Assembly: GCA_950106755.1 (NCBI GenBank)
Contig: OX467087.1
Location: forward strand, 7,072,047 to 7,136,046
Direction of reading: 5' to 3'
Length of the DNA stretch: 64,000 nt
Source: Climacium dendroides
Taxonomy: Eukaryota > Streptophyta > Bryopsida > Hypnales > Climaciaceae
Shown here piece by piece: positions 50,122-61,497 of the stretch. The position numbers were made by a program, and so were the translations under genes. The notes under the pieces were generated by a model, which saw only the letters and a list, made by a program, of their open reading frames with translations, searched no databases and was not told the DNA's origin. Position 1 is the stretch's first letter, and every line of letters begins with the position of its first letter.

Positions 50122-51936
50122 TTGCAAAGTCAATTTTGGTTGGATATTCATGAAATTTTGATACAAGGTGTAAGCATATACCCCCTTAATGAGAATATCA
50201 TTTTTTTTGATTGGATGCCTAAATCAAAAATCATGTTGCCCTAAGCTTTTTTGGCAATTTGGGCATCTTTGAAAAATCTTTTGCTAAAATCCTCATTGAA
50301 TTTTGAAATTTGGCATGTATGTTATTAATAAAATATGACAAACAAATGTTCAAAAGAAAATTTAGTTCTCAAATCACATTCTAAGAGGAGTCAAACTTTA
50401 TTAGCTATGTTGAAGTAGTTTTAAGAAAAAACATTTTCTTTTAACTTCAAACCCTATTATCTTGCAATTTGTGATGTCAATGTTCATGAAATTTTTTCCA
50501 CATATTCCAAATGTTTGTCTCTAACTTTTCGTTTTTTGGATTTGAAATAAAAAATTTCCTCATTGCACCAAAAAATGACTAGTGAATTGTTAGTTTCAAT
50601 TAACCTCCTTGCATTGCAAGGGGATTGCAAGGTGATTTAAAGTAAGCTAAACTTCATATTTTCTTTTGAATTTTTTGATAATTGAATCTAATATCTTATA
50701 CTTGTGGATGGTGAAAATCCTCATTGTTGTATATAGTAAAAATTTTGCTCTAGGAGGGCTCGAAGTTTGTTGAACTTGTTTTGTTGGAATGAAAAAAGGA
50801 TTAATTAATCTCGCTTCAATTGTTATAATCTTTCAATTCACATAGTCAAATGGGCTAAAATTTGTTTCACTTTTTGCCTTACTTGTTCAATTTACCTTTG
50901 TACAATTGAATTTCAAAACAAAAATTTTAATTCTTGATTTTGGACACATCAACAATTGATAGTTTTCGACTTGTTCTCTTATTTTGTGTGTAACTTGTCT
51001 TTTGAGTGGATAGTGAGGCAAAGGTTCACCCCATCTCCCCACCCAAATTAAATGTATATTTTTTAATTTGTCAATCCACCCCCTAACCCAATCCAAACAA
51101 ATCACACCCAAACTAAACCAAACCTCACCCAAACCTTAAATATCCCCCCTAATTTGTAATTTGAGATTGACATGGAATGGTACAATTGATATGGGATTTT
51201 AGTATGTACATGTATACATCTTTTATACTCATATCCATATTATATCATATATTTTCTGTACTTGTATCCATATTTTGTATTCTATATTTGTATTATATAT
51301 ATGTACTCATGTTCATCTTCTATATATGTATCGTATCTATCTTTTAGAAAGTATTTGTATCTGTATTTTGAATCCTTATCCATATTTATTTTCATACACG
51401 TATTCGTACCCCATATCAACAGCTTGGAGATTGGTTTTTGTTTTATTTTAATTTTTTCCTATAAGAAGATCTACCGTCTAAAATTTTTTTAAATCAAAAA
51501 TGAGAAGGGGAGCAAAAGGAGGGGGGCATCTTTTTACTAGATAGTCATGTAGGGGTTAAAATACATGGATAGACGGTATCCAAAAGCTAAGCACAATTGA
51601 TATGAATGATTCTTTTGGACATGCATGCATGGTTGTGGAAATTCATCCTTTTCTTCCATTCACAACTAATTCTTGTGTGTATATGTAAACCTCTAAAGCA
51701 CCAAATTGGGTTTTCTTGGCAACATAGTAATTTAAGGCAACTCATTACAAATGGAATTTTTTTTTTCTTTGACATTTTTACACAACATGTGGACAAGGAG
51801 TAGCTTTAAGCCTTAACAATTTTCATAACTTTTGAGTATATGGTTAAAAAATTATTGCATGATATGTAATTTTCATTGCTTGGTGGGTAGCTCAAAAAAT
51901 TTATTTTTTAAGAAATAAAAATTTGAAATTATTATT

Positions 51937-51940
<4 letters not shown>
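50122..51940. other. AT-rich stretch, no gene seen
   Basis: The block at about 50,400-50,530 (ATCTTGCAATTTGTGATG then GAAATTTTTTCCACA) resembles the interior of the TTAA-flanked family, so an old fragment of it is likely. 51,200-51,420 is a degenerate TATTTGTAT-rich low-complexity tract. No gene supported. Confidence 0.4.

Positions 51941-51941
<1 letters not shown>

Positions 51942-52018
<77 letters not shown>
51942..52018. repeat. Compound microsatellite (TG)n(TA)n
   Basis: About 31 bases of TG repeats followed by about 46 bases of TA repeats, uninterrupted. Confidence 0.97.
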
Positions 52019-52020
<2 letters not shown>

Positions 52021-52672
52021 CCTTTGAATCATTCCATTTTGATTAAGGAGATGAGAATTATGAGGAGTTTTAATTTGCTAGAAATTATAGAACCTCTACT
52101 CTAAAATAAACTTTGAAAACCTTTATTTAAGTCAATTTTCAATATTTCTTGAAAAAAATAAAATCATAGAATCTAGATTGTTTATTACAACATTACAACC
52201 ATCAGGATCAACATTTTATTAGTTCTATAACTAAATTCTTAAACAAATTAGTATTTTGAATCATTCTCTACTTCTTTTTACATATTGTATTTTTCCTATA
52301 TGTTGTACGATTCCAAATGATCTGAAAAATTTTCAAGCATATAGTCAATTTGCCTTGAAGAATAAATCCAAAGAAGCACCACCCTTTTACACATTTTTTC
52401 AAACAAATGTGACCTTGTAAAGTGCAGCTACTTGTTTTTTTGCAAGACCAAAAATATGGATTTTTGTCACTTCAAATGCTAATATCTTGCGATCTACATG
52501 GTGAAAATTTCTGAAATTTTTTCCACATCCTCTCAAATCAACCTACTACAAGATCCTATGGTTACATGTGTCCAAAAATGTTTTTTTTTTCTAAAATTTG
52601 GTACTTGTACTAGAAATGGCAGCTTTGGAGCATTTTTGTGAAAACATAGTAAAAAAACTTTCGAGGTTAAAA
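52019..52672. mobile_element. Degenerate member of the TTAA-flanked family, copy E
   Basis: Shares the interior landmarks of the other copies in the same order: GAATCATTCCATTTTGATTA, AATATCTTGCGATCTACATG, GATCCTATGGTTA and AGAAATGGCAG. It ends with ACTTTCGAGGTTAA (to 52672), a damaged form of the right terminus. The left terminus could not be found, and the microsatellite probably expanded within or beside it. Confidence 0.5.
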
Positions 52673-54012
52673 TTATGCATGTTATCTGTTGGTGGGATGT
52701 TGAGATCAGTTTGTGCATAAAATGTTTGTGAAAGAGATTCCTGGATGGAATCCTTCGGGTGTGTCTACCTGAATGTATATTACGTAAGGTATTCTTGTCA
52801 ACTGCCACCCCTATCCACTGGGTGACGAGACGCACACGGCCACACGCTTTGAGAGTTCCCAACCTCACGCACATTTCGATCTTTGCAACAGCTCCTGACC
52901 CAGTTCAAGGTCAGGAATACTAGCCAATTCAAATATTTCGGACCCTGCCTCTAGACATTAGATCTCCACTACCAGTAGTACAATGGACGGATTCTGGCTC
53001 CAGAGTCCAGACATGGCCCCAGGGACCGACTGTGCCAAGGCTTCCACCAAGCAGAGAGAGATCCGTTGTGCCATGTGCCGCCGCAGGCCGTAGTAAGCAG
53101 CTTCAATTTTTTGTGCGATCCTGTGAAATACCGGCCACGACGGACCTTTACCCAGAGGTCGGTCTGCGACACTGAAGCCAAGTGTGTAGGAATTTTGAGT
53201 TTGTTTTTAGCATCTTTTCATCCTCGAGCATCGGCCAATTCTTTGTTACGGAGGAAGTTGTTATATTAAATTGTTTAACCCAAAGGATTAATGTAGCTTG
53301 AAAGAGCATAAATAGCAGTCTTCAACTAAAATTACACTTGATCTCTACATGAGCGATTTGCAAAATCCAAAAAAAATCGTTGGTAAGTTCGTGACCAGCG
53401 CGGAGTAGACGGAAATGCACAATGCAGCAAGTGAGGCACAGGCTAATTATACTGACCCAAATGACAAGCAAATAGCAGTGTAAGGGTGGCAGGCTAATTT
53501 TGAATTCTTTTTCTGGTTGCTGTGCTCACATTCCGGCGGGGTGTCAGCCAGCCGTCAGCTAGTCGTCAGCTAGCTTATTCGAAAACCGATCTCCTGTTTT
53601 CCCCAATCTCAGAGCCCTGATGAGGAGGGTAAGGGCCTCCTTGCATGTTCGCCCGGTGGGCAAGTATGCAGCTAATTCAAGCAAGAAGACAAAAGCGGCT
53701 CCACCGATTGTCTTACAAGGGTGGGCAAATGGAAAAGGAGGAGCTGAAGTTTCATCAGTGAATAACCTCATTGATGGAGATTAGTGAATCTAATACGTGT
53801 GAATTTTTTATTGTTTCCTTCCCCACCCACAGGGTCGATATGAAAGTGCAATGCTTATTTTTCCCTTAGCACTTGCTGTGCAATTCCCCCCATGACTGAT
53901 ACATATAAGGAGACCTTAAGAGTTATTGAGCTAACTAACTTAATGTTTGCATGATTAGTGCTTATATTCACAAACTATTGAACTTCTGACTTAGGAGTGT
54001 TCACAAACTTCG
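52673..54012. other. GC-richer island, possible gene fragments, unclassified
   Basis: From about 52,700 to 53,800 the base composition rises to that of the MCTP exons. Short frames exist, for example 53559-53771 on the minus strand (70 codons, with a hydrophobic stretch AAFVFLLELAAYLPTG) and a Cys-containing frame from 52983 on the plus strand (REIRCAMCRRRP). None is recognisable. A GTCAGC/CGTCAGCTAG direct repeat sits at about 53,545-53,575. Candidates are a promoter or exon remnant of a lost gene, or a retrocopy piece. Confidence 0.3.
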
Positions 54013-54160
54013 GGCTTGTTTACACCAATTTTTTGGGGGGTTGGAGCCCTAAAAATGGAGTGTTTTGATTGGGCCTTTGTTTTGGGTCCATAACTATCTT
54101 CCAATCAAACACTACATTATTTTGGACTCCAACCCATAGTTTCTTGGTATAAACAAGCCC
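54013..54160. mobile_element. 148-bp foldback MITE
   Basis: GGGCTTGTTTACACCAA and the complementary TTGGTATAAACAAGCCC are the ends. The interior also pairs (TTGGAGCCCTAAAAATGGAG with its counterpart near 54,120). Ends of the GGGCTTGTTT type are common in Tourist/PIF-like and hAT-like plant MITEs; no clean target duplication was seen to decide. Confidence 0.7.
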
Positions 54161-54188
54161 TCACTCACATTAAACGATACAATCCAAT

Positions 54189-54408
54189 GAAATTCTAGAC
54201 CGGTACTCAACATATTGTAGGAGTAAAGGCATGTTTGCATTTGGCATTAGGGGTGGTGTTTATAAAGTGGATCCGGTCTAGAAGTAAGTCTAAATTTGAA
54301 ATTCTAGACCGGTACTCAATATATTGTAGGAGTAACGGCATGTTTGCATTTGGCATTAGGGGTGATGTTTACAAAGTGGATCCGGTCTAGAAGTAGGTCT
54401 AAATTTGT
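54189..54408 (+). repeat. Two-copy tandem duplication, 109-bp unit
   Basis: GAAATTCTAGACCGGTACTC starts at 54189 and 54298. The copies differ at a handful of positions. Within each unit TCTAGACCGG near the start pairs with CCGGTCTAGA near the end, so each unit is itself bounded by a 10-bp inverted repeat. Confidence 0.9.
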
Positions 54409-54484
54409 TCATAAGACCCTCAGTAACAACACTTCTTAATACCAAGTGCAAACATACCTTAAGTATGGTAGTTTAATCTTGAAT

Positions 54485-55071
54485 TTAATCCCTAAAGTCC
54501 CATTGTCCCTACAGGGGACAAAATGGATTTCGGGCAGGCTCCTATGATTTCAATTTTTATTGAAAATTTTTGAAATTTTTTCATAAGATAGAAAAACTTA
54601 AGAATTTTCTAGGAATATAATTTTTATTCCAATCGGGTGCCCAGGAGCAAAACTTATGCTATAGTAATTTCAAAATGGGGGAGATTGGGCAACAAAAACA
54701 ATCCACAAAAAATTAAAGTAAATTTTTATTATTTTTTTTCTTGTAGATTATATTTTTTTGTAAATGGCAAGCTTTGATTCATTCCATTTGGATTAGAGAT
54801 GTGAAAGTTACGGAGCTTCTTGTTTTGCGGGCAATCATAGTGACTTCTTGAAAGAAATTTTTTCTTTCACTTTGAATACTAATGTCTTTCAATCTATACG
54901 GTCAAAAATCAAAAAAAAAATTATCATATGATTTAAGACAAGTGTAAAACAAGATCCTGCGGTTAGATTCTAAAAAATATTTTAAAAAATTTATTTTGTA
55001 GGCGATTGTAGTAGAAGTGGTAGTTTTGAGTGGTTTTGGTAGAAAAATGGCCATGGGACTTTAGGGGTTAA
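54485..55071. mobile_element. TTAA-flanked terminal-inverted-repeat element, copy C
   Basis: TTAATCCCTAAAGTCCCAT at the left pairs with the right end with one mismatch over 19 bases, and TTAA flanks both sides. 587 bp, no ORF. Interior landmarks GTGCCCAGGAGCAAAA and TTCATTCCATTTGGATTAG are shared with copies B, D and, in part, E. Confidence 0.65.
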
Positions 55072-55268
55072 ATTTTGTTTACCCTTCATTCAAGAATAAG
55101 TTGATGATATTATGACATAATGGAACAACAATATTCTCAATTTGTATGTTCTCATTTTGTGACTATTTATGAATGACATTTTATTTATTTTTAAATTTAA
55201 AATCACATGCCTTCTTTAAGTTACAAGTTGTAATTTTTTTTTCTTAAACTTGAAGTTGTCATTAACGT

Positions 55269-56184
55269 TTAACCCTTAAAGGACCATTGTCCCTTCAAAG
55301 GACAAATGGGATCTTGGGTAGGTACCTATGGGTGGAATTTTTGTCATGATTTAAATTTTTTTTTTTAAGATAGAAAAATTGATTAGCTCCATGGGAATAT
55401 AATTTATTTCAAATGGTGCCTGAGAACAAAAGTTATGTCCAAATAAGCACAAAACAAGGGAAAAGGGGTAGCAAAAAAAATTCAATATTTGAATTAAAAT
55501 TTTCTTTTTCTCATAGATTATATTTTTGTCTATATGAAAAGCTTTGATTCATTCCATTTGGATTTGTTATAAGAAAGTTATGGACAATCTTGTTTTGGGG
55601 GCAATTAGAGTACCTTTTAGAAAAAATAACTTGCAAAATTCATTTCTGAATGCAATTATTACAATATTTTGAAAAAAAAAGTTCCACATGGTTTAGTTTT
55701 CTTTCTAATATAATCTTACCATTGGAATTAGTGCATTTAAATTCCATCTTAGATATATATTAATAATTTAGATTTTCCTTCAATCTCACATCTACTTCTA
55801 ATTAACATTTTTTTTAAGAATGAATTTTTTTTAATCGTTTTTTTTCCTAGACTTTCAACTCAATTCCCCAACATAATGAATTAATGATTAAAACCTCAAA
55901 ACTTTGTAGTGCAAAAAATTAAAGTTAAGAAGGTTCAAAGTCAAAAAATTTGGTCCCGCAATGTGCTGAATTTAATTTAATTTAATTTTTAAAATTTAAA
56001 TGTAGCTATCTTGCAATCTATGCAATCAAAATTTTTGAAATTTTTTCCACACCTTCTCATACTAGTTAGATGTAAGATCCTATGGTTAGATGTGCAAAAA
56101 AACCAATTTTTTTATTCTTTGCTATAGAAATGGCAGTTTTGAGTGTTTTTTGGCAAAAAAAAGCTTTGGTCCTTTAGGGGTTAT
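55269..56184. mobile_element. TTAA-flanked terminal-inverted-repeat element, copy D
   Basis: Left end TTAACCCTTAAAGGACCA, right end GGTCCTTTAGGGGTTAT; the right flank is TTAT rather than TTAA. 916 bp, no ORF. Lies only 197 bp from copy C in the same orientation, sharing its interior landmarks plus ATCCTATGGTTAGATGTG and AGAAATGGCAG with copy E. Confidence 0.65.
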
Positions 56185-56659
56185 ATTAAAGAAAAAGAGA
56201 TGAGAATTCATATCTTAAAATTCTACTCCTAGTTTATATATACAAGATCCTAGTCCCAATGTACATTATAGTTTAGGACATTATAGTGTGAACGAAAATT
56301 CTATAACATTGTATTGTTAAAAATGTACTACACAATGGTTAAAAGCCCGATGTTCAGTTACAATAAAACAATCAATTTGGGGGATTTATTAAATTTTCAA
56401 ATTGGAGTAGAATCTAGAGTTGACATCAAATTATTGTTTTCTAGTCTTTGCATTTAATTTGCTCAAATTCAAAAATAAAGAAACACTTTAAATTCATCTA
56501 ATTGGCAATATAAGAACATTGAATGAGAAGTTGAGTATATGAAATAACACAATACTTTGTTCATCATCTAAAAAAAGATGAAAGCTGGGCAAATATATGG
56601 CTCAAATGCTTTAAATGAAACATCTAGTGCACATACAAAATAATCTCACTGTGAAAATA
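56185..56659. other. AT-rich stretch, no gene seen
   Basis: No feature supported before MCTP-related flanking sequence resumes at about 56,660. Confidence 0.5.
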
Positions 56660-56959
56660 AAAATTAAATTTATCTCATAATAAATTTAAGAATACAATCC
56701 AAGCAAGTTGTTTGTGAATCGAAGCTCTTTTTTGATAAACAAATATTGTAAGTGACACAAATACAAGGTGTTAAATATTGTCTAACCTAGCACCAAGCTA
56801 TTGCATGTCCCCTATCTTTCTCCACTACTCACTATTGATAGGGTATAAAACTTTCCTACAACTAGTATCATAGTACAAATCAGCATAGAGAACCACAATT
56901 TACAAATGAGGGGTATTCTACTATTGCAATTCTTTAAGAATGACATGATAGTACTTTCA

Positions 56960-57940
56960 CTACAAAATATAGTTTGATTGCAACGGTAGCCTTTTGAAAT
57001 TTTTTATGGGTAGAACAGGTAAAGGATCTTGAAACCGTGGGTGACGCAATATGTACAAATCCAGTAGTACTTCCACCACTTGGAATAGTATCATGTAAAG
57101 TACAATGGCCGTAATTAGATACAATGTAATGAATACTGCAGTGACCCTATGCAAGACAAAGCCATAAGAAATAGGATCAATCAAGTGATTAAGCAGATAC
57201 ACAATGGAAAGCTTTGATCTTATAACTTAGCACTAGCTCTCTTTCTGGTAAGGTTCTTGTCAAACTTGCTCTACACTAAAAATGTAACTTTTGTGAACGC
57301 AAAGCCACCTCCAGTTTGATTCCAAGGCAATGAGATCGAACTTATAAACCAATAAATGTCAATATATCTTTTAAAACCTCTAACAATTTATTTAAGGATG
57401 ATAACTATTAGAGACCACTTATACTGACCTTTTTTACAAAAAACAACTCATATATTAATACACATCTTTATCTATGATTTAGAAATTTTGGAGTAAGAAA
57501 TTATGATTTGGGGTAATTGTCTTCACCCACCAATCTTTCTATGAAAAATAGGATGTCTACTCTCCCTTCGATAGTTGCGTATAATCGTCCACTTTGAAAT
57601 TGTAGAAGAAATCCATACAAAACAATCAACATTCATCTTAGTAGATTTAGCATTTCTATCCAAAGTGAACTTCCAACACATTGCTTAAAATGAATAAAGT
57701 AATGCAAATAGTATTCTCTACATTTGGACTCATCATAGGCATGAAAAAAATTTGCAAAATAGAAAAAAATGCAACATTAGTCATGACAAATTGATGAAAT
57801 TTAAGAAGGGGATTCTCATACCTAGGATCACATCAACTAAGAAGCAAATGGAGTCATTCACCTAAGCTACCAATGTCATCAAAAGAATTTTGAAGATGGC
57901 CAAAGACTCCCCTCAACCTCTCATATCTATGCTTCAAGAT
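56960..57940 (-). pseudogene. MCTP pseudogene, last two exons only
   Basis: Exon-15-like 56960-57146 keeps the exact 187-bp length, stop codon and AG acceptor, but many substitutions are amino-acid changing (for example the conserved YVTPFQVVAVLLG becomes YMILFQVVEVLLD). Exon-14-like 57822-57940 keeps 119 bp, yet has two in-frame stops (TGA after SLGE, TGA replacing the Trp of LLSW) and its acceptor AG is now AA at 57941. MCTP homology stops abruptly at about 57,947, where a CACTA-like terminus begins. Downstream flank similar to the intact genes extends to about 56,660. Oldest member of the cluster by divergence; no function expected. Confidence 0.9.
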
Positions 57941-57947
57941 TTGCACA

Positions 57948-59055
57948 CACTACAAGGGAAATGGGCCCTAATCTACAGAATTTTTGATAGAAAAGTGTCC
58001 CAAATGACAGCCTAATGTCCCAAATGACAACCAGAACTTCTTGTCGATTTTTTTGTCAATATCTTGTCAATTTTTCAATCAATTTTGACAAACAAGGTGA
58101 AAGTCTTCTACAAACACAGCAAGATTTTACATATAATTTACTTTATATTCAAAATGATGAAAATATATTTTACTGACACTAAGAGAAAATGTACTTCTTT
58201 GCAACCTTTAACGACTCACAACCAACACCTTCAATTCACATATTAATTCATCTGAGCTCCCTCTATATATTTGAAGTGGTAGGAAATCGACCAAACAATG
58301 TGGGATATATGAATTGTTGAAGTTGTGAGGGCTCGTAGTGAAGTTAGAAACCCGAAATTTTGTATTAAAAGTACAATTTCAGACCTCATTTAAGCATAGT
58401 AGAATGTCTTTTTTTAAGAAAATTTAAACTAAGACTAGTTAGAATATACATTGAAGTTTCAATTACAAAACTTCTTTTGACATTTCAAGTTTTCAATAAA
58501 AAGTTATGGACCGATTTCAAAGAGCATTTTGAAAAAATATAATAAGAACAATTTCAAACACCTCTTTGAAATTCCATAATTTTTGATTTAAAGCTCAAAA
58601 TGTCAAAATTATTTTTGTATGAAAAACTTTAGTTCATTTTCTAAATAATATTAGTTAAATGTTTTATGAAAAAACACATTATACTATGCTTAAATGAGGT
58701 CTGAACTCCTATATTTAACACAGAATTTCGGGTTTGTGACTTTATTTTCATTGTAAACATTTGTTGTTGAAGGTGGCATGAATTAAATCATTACTTAATT
58801 TCATTTTGTGTTGTAGCGACAAAGTAGAGTTCTTTGTCCATATGATTGAGATTTTCTTTATTCTCATGGTGAAATTAGATTAATGACTAGCAGATTGTGA
58901 ATTTGACAGTTTAAGAGTTATTTTCACCGATTGTATCTCGTAGTATGCCGTTGATTTTACCCATCCCGTACCCTATGATTGCATATATACCTTAATCCGT
59001 AAACCAACTAGAGCCAAAATGGGATAGGTCAATGGGGAATAGTTCTATAGTAGTG
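57948..59055. mobile_element. Probable CACTA-like element containing a long imperfect hairpin
   Basis: Begins CACTACAAGGGAAATGGG at the break of the MCTP pseudogene and ends with TATAGTAGTG, the complement of CACTACTATA. Only the outer six to eight bases match well and no target duplication is evident, so the boundaries are tentative. Inside, AAACCCGAAATTTTGTATTA (58,349) pairs with a complementary stretch near 58,720, and CAGACCTCATTTAAGCATAG (58,381) pairs with CTATGCTTAAATGAGGTCTG (58,686), giving a hairpin of about 400 bp. No transposase is seen. Confidence 0.5.
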
Positions 59056-60969
59056 CAGAAGATTCAACGTTTGAGATTAAAGATTTATACAACAATGTCT
59101 ACTTTTGTCCTTGAATCATTTTTGGTCACAATCATGATCCATGTGACAAACATCTCTATACACAACAACATGAACATTAATTGTCAACTAAATGAAATTT
59201 AGAATAAATTACATGATAGGATAAATAACACTATAGGTACCATAATATTAAATTCCATCATTAGAATAGCTGCATCAATGAAAAATAGAAAAATGTTATT
59301 TTTTCGACATACTTGAATGTATTTTTATCTATTTCCTATAGATCCTTATAATAAGCTCGTGAAAACATTCATAATCCACCTAGTGGATGCTAAATCTTTT
59401 AGGAGACTAGAAATTGTTGTATTATTTTACATTACATTATGTGTGATTTATATCACTTCAAGAAAGTCAAGTTTGCAAATACTAACCCTTTAGCACTTGA
59501 ATCCTTCATTGAATTATTGCATATTTTTACCTATATCTTTATAAATATGTATTACTGACATCAATTTCATCAAATTCATCTTACAAAAAGTTTTTTTTAA
59601 AAGTCAAGCATTGATTTGCATGAATGAGACGTTTTGTGGTCTAAAAAACCTTTGGCAATTCTTTGTTCATCATCCAAAATGGGGACATCAAAGCTCCAAG
59701 GGACTAGTGTAGCGGGTAAAAAGACATTAGGAGCTCATTATGTTTGCGTACTTATGTTTCCAAGCACTTGGTTGCAATTGGATATTTGTATGACTTGACT
59801 ATATATCTATGACCACTAACCTCAAATGAAAATGAGGCTAAATCACTTTTGGATCAAAGCACACTTAAAGGGATCATTGGGGTTACTTTACTAGGACAGG
59901 ACTTGAGTCCTTTTCTAAAATTTCAAAGCTATAAATTACTTTGATGTTGTTTATATTTTTTATACTTTGTAGATAAATATTAGTGCAATGGATCCCTTTA
60001 ATAAATAGGAGAATTTTTTTTGAGGAAAAATCCTTAAAAAGATGTAAATCATTAGTTTTAAGGCTAAATTTAGTGTCTTTTTAACAATATAGCACTTTAA
60101 ACGGATATTTTTGTCCAAATTTTTTATACATCTTAAAAAAACAGCTATTAAAAAGGATTTTGTGACATTAAATCTTAAACATAAAATAATATAATTTTTT
60201 AATAAATTAATTAATTATTGACAAACTATTGATTTGTTCTAAAATCAAACTTACAACATTAATTTCCAAAAATAGCTTTATGTAGTGCCCTTCATGTGAA
60301 TAACATATACATTTTTTTGTTTTAATGCAATCATCATTTGGATTGTTTTATATATTGAGAAGGATGTTCACGTATTTGTTTTGAATATTATTATAGGAAA
60401 TTCTTAAAAATCCAAACTGTATCAAAAAAGTCCTTTTCTATTCTATTATATGATTATATACACACAAGATTTTCTTGGATTCAATCACATTATTATTCAT
60501 TAGAAATTAAACTCCTTTTTGCCCATTGAAAAACTTGACAAGCTAACACTTAAATTGCAATTGAAAGTTTAGTAAAGAGATTTTGTTTATTGGGTTAATT
60601 AAAATATATTAGTATTAACATGACTTGAAGTTCTAATAAAAAAGGACTTAATTACCTATAATTAATAGATTAGTATTAGAAAATAATAGATAGAAAGAAG
60701 GCACATTGCAAAATTTAGTACATCTCACTCCTTTTTTGGTCCATTTGAGTGTGATTTGACCCTTCTAATGGTGTACAACCTTGAAATTGCACAAGAAATT
60801 TGTAAAAAAAGATAAAAATTTCAGTCTTGACAAATTTGGAGTGTAACATAGGACCTTTGGACAACTCTTTACTAATTTTGGCAATCACATGTCATGCATT
60901 GACCATTCAATGATCAAAATAGTTTTAAATTGCAAATATATTCTTGCATCATAGCACAAATATATTGAT
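59056..60969. other. AT-rich stretch, no gene seen
   Basis: No coding, RNA or terminal-repeat signal. Loose similarity to the downstream flank of the MCTP genes begins at about 60,970. Confidence 0.45.
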
Positions 60970-61497
60970 TTCCTCATTGTCATCAAATTGGCAATTAGAA
61001 AAGGTTGATTATTACACATGCATTCACTTAGTATGAAGAAGTTATGTACATGAAACATCACCATCACTGTGTTCATCATCCAAAATATTGCCTTGGAGGC
61101 ACTTAAAGAATAAAAAATGTTTTAAATGACACATCTTGGCCCTTGGTTATCAAAGAATCCTAATATATAGGAATAACTGAATCAAATTTATATCATAATA
61201 AATTTAACAATACAATTCAGACAGTTTGTCTGAGAATCGAAGCTGTTATCGGATAATCGAATTATGGTAATTGACACGAACGCAAGGTGCTAGACATTGC
61301 CTAACCTAGCACTAAGCTCTTGTCTGTCCTCAATCTTTCTCTACTGCTAACTAAGCTTATAGACAGGGTCTACAAAACTTTCCTACAACTAGTATCATAG
61401 TACAAAAACCTGCAAATCAGCAGAGAGAACCACAATTGACAAATGAACGGTCGCTCTACTGTTGCAATTCTTTAAGAATAACAGGATAGTACTTTCA

